The position numbers and the translations under genes were made by a program. From Candidatus Finniella inopinata (GTDB taxonomy: Bacteria; Pseudomonadota; Alphaproteobacteria; Paracaedibacterales; CAITNM01): a DNA stretch of 11,608 nucleotides. Of this stretch, positions 7,199-11,608 are shown one piece after another; the stretch's first letter is position 1, and each line of letters opens with the position of its first letter. Under the pieces are notes generated by a model. That model did no database searches, was not told where the DNA came from, and saw only the letters and a list, made by a program, of their open reading frames with translations. The stretch covers positions 1 to 11,608 of the forward strand of contig CAMDPB010000011.1 of assembly GCA_945903885.1 (NCBI GenBank), read 5' to 3'.

Positions 7199-8053
7199 TT
7201 ACTTCAATTCTTTTGTAGCTTTTTCAAGTTCGTCAAATGATGGCCTTAATGGTGCATCAATATTTTTTCTAGCGAACTCTATAGCAATAATAGGAGCTTG
7301 ACCACCTAAATAGGCTAGTAACCCTGCACGAATCACCATTAAAAATCCTCGCCTTGCTGTGTACGCTTCTTTAAGTGAATGTGCAATAGGACCTAGAAAA
7401 CCATACGAAACGAGCACGCCTAAAAAGGTTCCAACAAGCGCACCACCAATTAATCTTCCAAGCTGTGCTGGAGGTTGATCTATAGCTCCCATTGTATGAA
7501 TAACGCCTAAAACAGCAGCAATAATACCAAGCGCAGGAGTAGCGTCTGCAAGATTTTGCACAGCTGATGTCATGTGGTTATTTTCATCTTCAAGAGTTTC
7601 AATTTCTTGATCTATAAGACTTTCAATGAGAAAAGGATTTTCACATCCCATGGATATTATTCGTAAGTAGTCACACAAAAAATTAAGTGCATCTGTATGT
7701 TTCATGAACGCAGGAAAGCTTAGAAATATGAGGCTTTCATGCGGATGATCAATGTGAGATTCCAAAGGTAGCATGCCTTTACTACGTGCAAGTTTAAAAA
7801 TTGTAAACTGCAATAATAAAGACTCAAGATAGTCATCTTGTGTGTAAGAAGCACCTTTACGTGCAATCATGAATGCATGTCGCACCTGGCTAAGGGTCTT
7901 GCTGGAATTGGAAATAATAAATGAACCGGCACCAACGCCGAGAATGATTATAAATTCAGCGGGTTGGAATAAGACTATAAAATGTCCGCCTCCTATTAGG
8001 TATCCCAATAAGATGCAGGAGACTACTATGCCTATGCCAATCCAAAATCGCAC
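7199..8053 (-). CDS. motA: MotA, flagellar motor stator protein
   Basis: Multi-pass inner-membrane stator subunit that converts ion flow into torque on the rotor. The 284 residues (E. coli 295) carry Arg90 and Glu98 in the cytoplasmic loop (KLARSKGMLPLESHI), the charged residues that contact FliG. They also carry Pro173 in the signature ADATPALGIIAAVLGVIHTMG and Pro222 in GTFLGVLVSYGFLGPIA. These four residues have the same numbers as in E. coli MotA. Membrane segments are visible near 4-23, 32-50, 171-190 and 202-222. The start is GTG at 8051-8053, because an in-frame TGA lies just upstream and no ATG is available. The gene follows accC after a 91-base gap in which I see no convincing promoter or terminator. 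Confidence 0.95.
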   Translation of the reverse strand: MRFWIGIGIVVSCILLGYLIGGGHFIVLFQPAEFIIILGVGAGSFIISNSSKTLSQVRHAFMIARKGASYTQDDYLESLLLQFTIFKLARSKGMLPLESHIDHPHESLIFLSFPAFMKHTDALNFLCDYLRIISMGCENPFLIESLIDQEIETLEDENNHMTSAVQNLADATPALGIIAAVLGVIHTMGAIDQPPAQLGRLIGGALVGTFLGVLVSYGFLGPIAHSLKEAYTARRGFLMVIRAGLLAYLGGQAPIIAIEFARKNIDAPLRPSFDELEKATKELK

Positions 8054-8144
8054 TTGAATAACTACTGTTTTTTTTCAGTATGAAATAAGGGAGTTAACAA
8101 TTACCTAATAAGGCATTTTGCTTTTTCATAATTTTGAATGAAGA

Positions 8145-9491
8145 TTAATTATCTATACTCAATCGCTTTTCTAACCAGTGAATATCGTAATCGCCTTTGC
8201 GCATATCAGGATCATCAACAAGAATACGATGTAATGGAATTGTTGTTTTTATCCCATCGATCACATATTCATCTAAGCTGCGCTTCACCCTTTGCATAGC
8301 CTCTTCACGGTTTTTACCATGAACGATTAATTTGGCAATCATGCTGTCATAATAAGGAGGAACAACGTAACCGTCATACATGTGGCTATCAACTCTAACG
8401 CCAAAACCACCAGGGGTATGATAAGAGGTAATTTTTCCAGGAGAAGGCACAAACGTTTGCGGGTCTTCTGCGTTAATACGGCATTCAATTGCATGTCCCG
8501 TAATGTTAATATCGTTTTGCGTAAATGATAAGCGGTGACCTGCAGCAACCATAATTTGCTCTTTTACCAAATCAATTCCTGTTACCATTTCAGTTACAGG
8601 GTGCTCAACCTGAATACGGGTATTCATTTCCATAAAAAAGAATTCGCCATCCTCAAAAAGGAATTCAAGAGTACCAACGCCGCGATAGCCCATTTTCTTA
8701 ATAGCTTGGTTTACGATATCACCAAGCTTGCTTCTTTGTTCTGAAGTTAATGCAGGAGATGGTGCTTCTTCCCATATCTTTTGATGGCGACGTTGAATAG
8801 AGCAGTCACGCTCACCAAGATTTGCGACATTACCATGGGTATCACCGACAACTTGTATCTCAATATGACGAGGGTGACGCAGATATCTCTCCATATAGAC
8901 TTCGTCATTTCCAAAATTGGCTTTAGCTTCAACACCAGCAAGACGGACTGCATTGACCACTTCATCATCAGAAGTAGCAACTTTCATTCCCTTACCACCA
9001 CCACCTGATGTTGCTTTAATAATAACCGGGTAACCAATTTTGTTCGCCCACTCAATTGCGTTATCAACAGTAACGGCACCTTCGGTTCCTGGCACAACAG
9101 GAACACCAAGTTCAATCATTGTTTTTTTTGCGGTAATCTTATCGCCCATCATGGTGATATGCTGCGGGGTTGGGCCAATAAAGGTTATTCCGTGCTCTTC
9201 AATCATCTGCGCAAATATTGCATTTTCAGATAAAAATCCAAAACCAGGATGTATAGCGTCAGCTCCCGTAATTTCTGCAGCGCTTATAATTGCAGACATT
9301 TTCAAGTAACTATCTTTGGATGATGGCGGTCCAATACATACGCTTTCATCTGCTAATCGTACATGTTTACAGCTTTCATCAGCACTAGAATGGACTGCGA
9401 CGGTTTTAATACCTAATTCTTTGCAGGCACGCAAAATACGCAGAGCAATCTCTCCACGATTTGCAATAAGGACCTTTTCAAACAATTTCAT
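8145..9491 (-). CDS. accC: Biotin carboxylase subunit of acetyl-CoA carboxylase
   Basis: Carboxylates the biotin carried by AccB with ATP and bicarbonate, the first half-reaction of malonyl-CoA synthesis for fatty acids, in the cytosol. The 448 residues match the E. coli enzyme (449) end to end: biotin carboxylase N domain (about 1-112, with [16 protein letters not shown]), ATP-grasp domain (about 115-320) and C-terminal domain (about 330-440). Visible key residues are Lys159, the Gly-rich loop GGGGKGM (163-169), Glu276, Glu288, Asn290 and Arg292 in [16 protein letters not shown], and Arg338 in [12 protein letters not shown], all at E. coli numbering. The ATG lies two bases after the accB stop, so the pair is an operon. 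Confidence 0.97.
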   Translation of the reverse strand: MKLFEKVLIANRGEIALRILRACKELGIKTVAVHSSADESCKHVRLADESVCIGPPSSKDSYLKMSAIISAAEITGADAIHPGFGFLSENAIFAQMIEEHGITFIGPTPQHITMMGDKITAKKTMIELGVPVVPGTEGAVTVDNAIEWANKIGYPVIIKATSGGGGKGMKVATSDDEVVNAVRLAGVEAKANFGNDEVYMERYLRHPRHIEIQVVGDTHGNVANLGERDCSIQRRHQKIWEEAPSPALTSEQRSKLGDIVNQAIKKMGYRGVGTLEFLFEDGEFFFMEMNTRIQVEHPVTEMVTGIDLVKEQIMVAAGHRLSFTQNDINITGHAIECRINAEDPQTFVPSPGKITSYHTPGGFGVRVDSHMYDGYVVPPYYDSMIAKLIVHGKNREEAMQRVKRSLDEYVIDGIKTTIPLHRILVDDPDMRKGDYDIHWLEKRLSIDN

Positions 9492-9493
9492 TA

Positions 9494-9937
9494 TTATTCA
9501 ATAATCAACAAGGAGGTACCAAATTCAACTGGCTCAGAATCACGCACAAGAATTTGTTTCACAATGCCTGCTTTTGAAGCTTTAATAGGGTTCATGACCT
9601 TCATTGCTTCAATAATTAACAGGTTTTGCCCAACGTTTACGTTATCGCCTATTTTGACATATGGCATAGCGCCAGGCTCTGGTGATAAATAAACTGTACC
9701 AACCATCGGAGATTTAACTGCACCAGGATCGGTAGCGCCTCCTGAAACCTGTTGAGAAGCATCGGTACTACTAATAGCAGGTATTGACATACTCGGAGCA
9801 ATGGAGGCATGAACGATCTGCCGAGCCACTCGAATCTTAACACCACTTGCTTCGTATTCAATTTCAGAAAGATCAGTTTGTTTTAGAATCTCTGCCAGTT
9901 CTCTAATAGCTTCTTTATCAAGTTTCCCCGCAGGCAT
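9494..9937 (-). CDS. accB: Biotin carboxyl carrier protein of acetyl-CoA carboxylase
   Basis: Carries the biotin that shuttles CO2 between AccC and the AccA-AccD carboxyltransferase. The 147 residues have the usual three parts: an N-terminal segment (about 5-40, [20 protein letters not shown]), a Ser/Ala/Pro-rich linker (about 42-72) and the biotinyl domain (73-147) with [18 protein letters not shown]. Biotin is expected on Lys113 of EAMKVMNPI; Val in place of the E. coli Met after Lys is common in alphaproteobacteria. The ATG at 9935-9937 sits just before the conserved N-terminus; another ATG five bases upstream is out of frame. No clear ribosome binding site is present. The gene aroQ, often found before accB, is replaced here by a lipoprotein gene. 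Confidence 0.96.
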   Translation of the reverse strand: MPAGKLDKEAIRELAEILKQTDLSEIEYEASGVKIRVARQIVHASIAPSMSIPAISSTDASQQVSGGATDPGAVKSPMVGTVYLSPEPGAMPYVKIGDNVNVGQNLLIIEAMKVMNPIKASKAGIVKQILVRDSEPVEFGTSLLIIE

Positions 9938-9968
9938 ACCATAACTTTTTTAATGTAACATAAGCTTA

Positions 9969-9997
9969 GGTATAAAGTGGTTTTGGCATTCGAGCAA
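9969..9997 (-). promoter_or_regulatory. Weak candidate sigma-70 promoter for accBC
   Basis: On the minus strand, TTGCTC (9992-9997) and TATACC (9969-9974) are separated by 17 bases. The second hexamer ends 31 bases before the accB start. The spacing is ideal, but only three of six -35 and four of six -10 bases match consensus. This is weak evidence in AT-rich DNA. The 95-base gap between the lipoprotein gene and accB is the plausible place for an accBC promoter. Confidence 0.27.
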
Positions 9998-10032
9998 GAT
10001 TATTTTTGCACCAATCGTCGCAAACCCTTACT

Positions 10033-10737
10033 TTACTTAGACGAATCCACACGTTTCCAATGTCTTGGCTTGTACTCATAAAGTAGTTGAATTTTTTTTG
10101 GTTTCATAAAAAAACAATTTTCTCCTTGGCATTCAACCAGCGAACCGCTTTCACCAATAGTAGCGGGATGAAGCTTAGTTACTAAATTATTATATCCAGC
10201 TGTTTTTAATAAATTCTGCGCTTCTGTATAGAAGGGTAATTTTTCTTCACCTAAAAAAACAACCCCTTTTTCTTTAACTTCAAAAGCAAATTTTTCTAGT
10301 TTAAAAATCGTCTTTTCTTGTGTTTTGCTTGTAATTTTAATTCCCGGTCTAGAATTAAACATTTGTAAAAATGTTTCAGAGGCTTCTTGAGCAGACCACT
10401 GTTCATTGCTCTTAAATAATATGGAATCTAGATAATAGATTCCTGGATCCAACATCCCTACAAAAAAAGCTGGATTTGAAGCTGTCATCTTTATTTTAGC
10501 GTAGTAAATTTTTGATTCATCAATCACATTCACAATTTTTGCTGTTACTTCAATACTGCAATTTAATTCATGTTTATCCACAAAAGAAGGATTAAAAACG
10601 ACGATAACTCCTTTTTTACCCTGAGCAAATTCCTCTTCACTATAGTTAGCTATTTCATCTCCAGTCATAATACCATCAGTGCATGCATTTAAAAAAAGAA
10701 ACGCACATAATAATACATATTTGAATATAAATTTCAC
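10033..10737 (-). CDS. Putative lipoprotein of unknown function
   Basis: The 234-residue product begins with a clear lipoprotein signal peptide: Lys2 and Lys6, a hydrophobic core, and lipobox LNAC, so Cys19 would be lipidated. Asp at +2 is not present (Thr20), which by the E. coli Lol rule would favour the outer membrane. The rest looks mainly beta-strand, with a patch LDPGIYYLDSI (96-106) and later KFAFEVKEKGVVFLGE (149-164). That pattern resembles small lipoproteins with a prealbumin-like or DUF2846-like beta-sandwich, but I cannot assign a family. Cys203 and Cys208 (CQGENC) plus Cys60 could form disulfides. The start is GTG at 10735-10737, chosen because it opens the signal peptide; an in-frame stop lies upstream. 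It follows rnd by 27 bases and probably shares its transcript. Confidence 0.8.
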   Translation of the reverse strand: MKFIFKYVLLCAFLFLNACTDGIMTGDEIANYSEEEFAQGKKGVIVVFNPSFVDKHELNCSIEVTAKIVNVIDESKIYYAKIKMTASNPAFFVGMLDPGIYYLDSILFKSNEQWSAQEASETFLQMFNSRPGIKITSKTQEKTIFKLEKFAFEVKEKGVVFLGEEKLPFYTEAQNLLKTAGYNNLVTKLHPATIGESGSLVECQGENCFFMKPKKIQLLYEYKPRHWKRVDSSK

Positions 10738-10764
10738 TTTAAAATACAGTTTTTTTGTTAATTA

Positions 10765-11608
10765 TTATTGTTTAAAATTTTTCTCTTTTAAAAACTCTTT
10801 ACGCCACCCAGAAATTGAGCTTTTTTTTCCAGAGACAATCAATTGCAACTGCTGCTTGTTTAAAATACAGTGCGGGGGTATATCCAGCTGTTTTGCAATA
10901 ATTTTGGATCTTGACTGCCATTTTTTCAAAAGCTTACGTTGTGCAAGTGTAAAATCTTGGTGATGGACTTTAACCATTTGGTTTAAAATAGATCTATCCT
11001 TTTTATATTGATTATGTTCGCGGCCAAGTTTTTCCCATAAAAATTTTAAATCTTCAAAGGCATCTGGCTTACAGAGATTTTCGTTAATATGGCTTATTTT
11101 TTTTGTACGCAATGCTTGTTCTAGTAAATTATCTCCAATGACATGACGTTTTGGAATATCAAGCTTTTTTGCCCATCCCTCACGCCATTTTGAAAGTTCT
11201 AACGCATAATATGGTGTAGGCCATTTGCACCCTGTAGCACATAATTTTAGCCAATCTTTTGAAGAAGTATCGCTCTGATATTTCTTTAGATGCGTTTTCA
11301 TTTCTTGAGTTACCCAAGCATCACGCTCTAATTCAATAAGTCTTTGATTTAAAATAGGATAAATTTTTGCAACATAAGCAGCATCTTGTGCTGCGTACTC
11401 TAATTGATTATGGGTCAATGGACGCTTTATCCAATTTGTATTTTGCTGTGACTTATCAATAGGCACTTCAAGTAGCTTTAAAACAAGCGATTCAAGGCTA
11501 TTACTGTGCCCCAATGATGCAAAAGTTGCCATAATCTGCGTATCAATAAAAGGCCATGTAATAGCACCTGTTGATTGCTTTAATATTTCCCAATCCTGGT
11601 CACCTGCA
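10765..11608 (-). CDS. rnd: Ribonuclease D, 5'-truncated by the window edge
   Basis: 3'-5' exoribonuclease of the DEDDy family, acting in tRNA 3'-end maturation and RNA turnover in the cytosol. The frame stays open to the right edge, so the Met at 11530-11532 is internal (it follows PFIDTQI, an RNase D motif) and the true start lies outside. Visible are AGDQDWEIL at the edge, with the Asp (11593-11595) of the second exonuclease motif; DKSQQNTNWIKRPLT; and LEYAAQDAAY with Tyr (11395-11397) and Asp (11383-11385) of the YxxxD third motif. Two helical HRDC-like regions follow: one around ELSKWREGWAKKLDIPKRHV, one around RSKIIAKQLDIPPHCIL. The first exonuclease motif (DxE) is not in the window. 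Two in-frame TAA codons stand in tandem at the end (10762-10767). Confidence 0.93.
   Translation of the reverse strand, partial: AGDQDWEILKQSTGAITWPFIDTQIMATFASLGHSNSLESLVLKLLEVPIDKSQQNTNWIKRPLTHNQLEYAAQDAAYVAKIYPILNQRLIELERDAWVTQEMKTHLKKYQSDTSSKDWLKLCATGCKWPTPYYALELSKWREGWAKKLDIPKRHVIGDNLLEQALRTKKISHINENLCKPDAFEDLKFLWEKLGREHNQYKKDRSILNQMVKVHHQDFTLAQRKLLKKWQSRSKIIAKQLDIPPHCILNKQQLQLIVSGKKSSISGWRKEFLKEKNFKQ

Noticed and set aside
8063..8080. TACTG / CAGTA inverted repeat around a run of eight T residues just upstream of motA
   Set aside because: The stem is only five base pairs, and the T run is the loop rather than the tail, so it does not fit an intrinsic terminator.
8781..9008. Plus-strand open frame opposite accC, with others at 9040-9309 and 8535-8744
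   Set aside because: They lie wholly antisense to a strongly conserved accC, show no family motifs and are best explained as shadows of its codon usage.
10765..11532. A complete 255-residue RNase D-like gene starting at the Met at 11532
   Set aside because: The frame stays open to the window edge and the upstream residues (AGDQDWEIL ... FIDTQI) match RNase D, so that Met is internal and the gene is truncated by the window.
1..11608. CRISPR arrays, insertion sequences, tRNA or rRNA genes, riboswitches, phage genes
   Set aside because: No direct-repeat array, transposase, terminal inverted repeats or recognisable RNA gene was seen; nearly all sequence is covered by housekeeping and flagellar genes.

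Overview
The window looks like chromosomal DNA from an AT-rich, flagellated alphaproteobacterium. The evidence is the flgF-flgG-flgA-flgH order, the biotin site EAMKVMNPI in AccB, a MotB with a long linker, and closely packed genes of low G+C. This would fit an intracellular or host-associated lineage such as Holosporales or Rickettsiales-like bacteria, but that placement is inference. No mobile element, CRISPR array, tRNA, rRNA or phage gene is visible.

Left half, + strand (1-6296). The window opens inside the 3' end of flgF and continues through flgG (distal rod), flgA (P-ring chaperone) and flgH (L-ring lipoprotein), with touching or overlapping ends. After flgH come a 99-residue protein whose C-terminus resembles FliE/SctI rod proteins and, overlapping both flgH and that gene, a possible 38-residue single-helix membrane peptide. 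The aconitase gene acnA follows after 61 bases. It overlaps uppP (undecaprenyl-diphosphatase) by four bases (ATGA).

Right half, - strand (6254-11608), read from right to left. A 5'-truncated rnd (RNase D) leaves the window on the right. It is followed by an unrecognised lipoprotein gene, then accB-accC (biotin carrier and biotin carboxylase of acetyl-CoA carboxylase), then motA-motB (flagellar stator). The two halves converge, and the last 43 bases of uppP and motB overlap in antisense.

The window combines flagellar parts (rod, P/L-ring assembly, stator) with housekeeping envelope and carbon metabolism: lipid carrier recycling, fatty-acid initiation and the TCA cycle. Most genes are confidently assigned from family motifs. 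No complete novel system is apparent. The observations most worth checking are the overlapping micro-ORF after flgH, the FliE/SctI-like protein, the convergent uppP/motB overlap and the unassigned lipoprotein.
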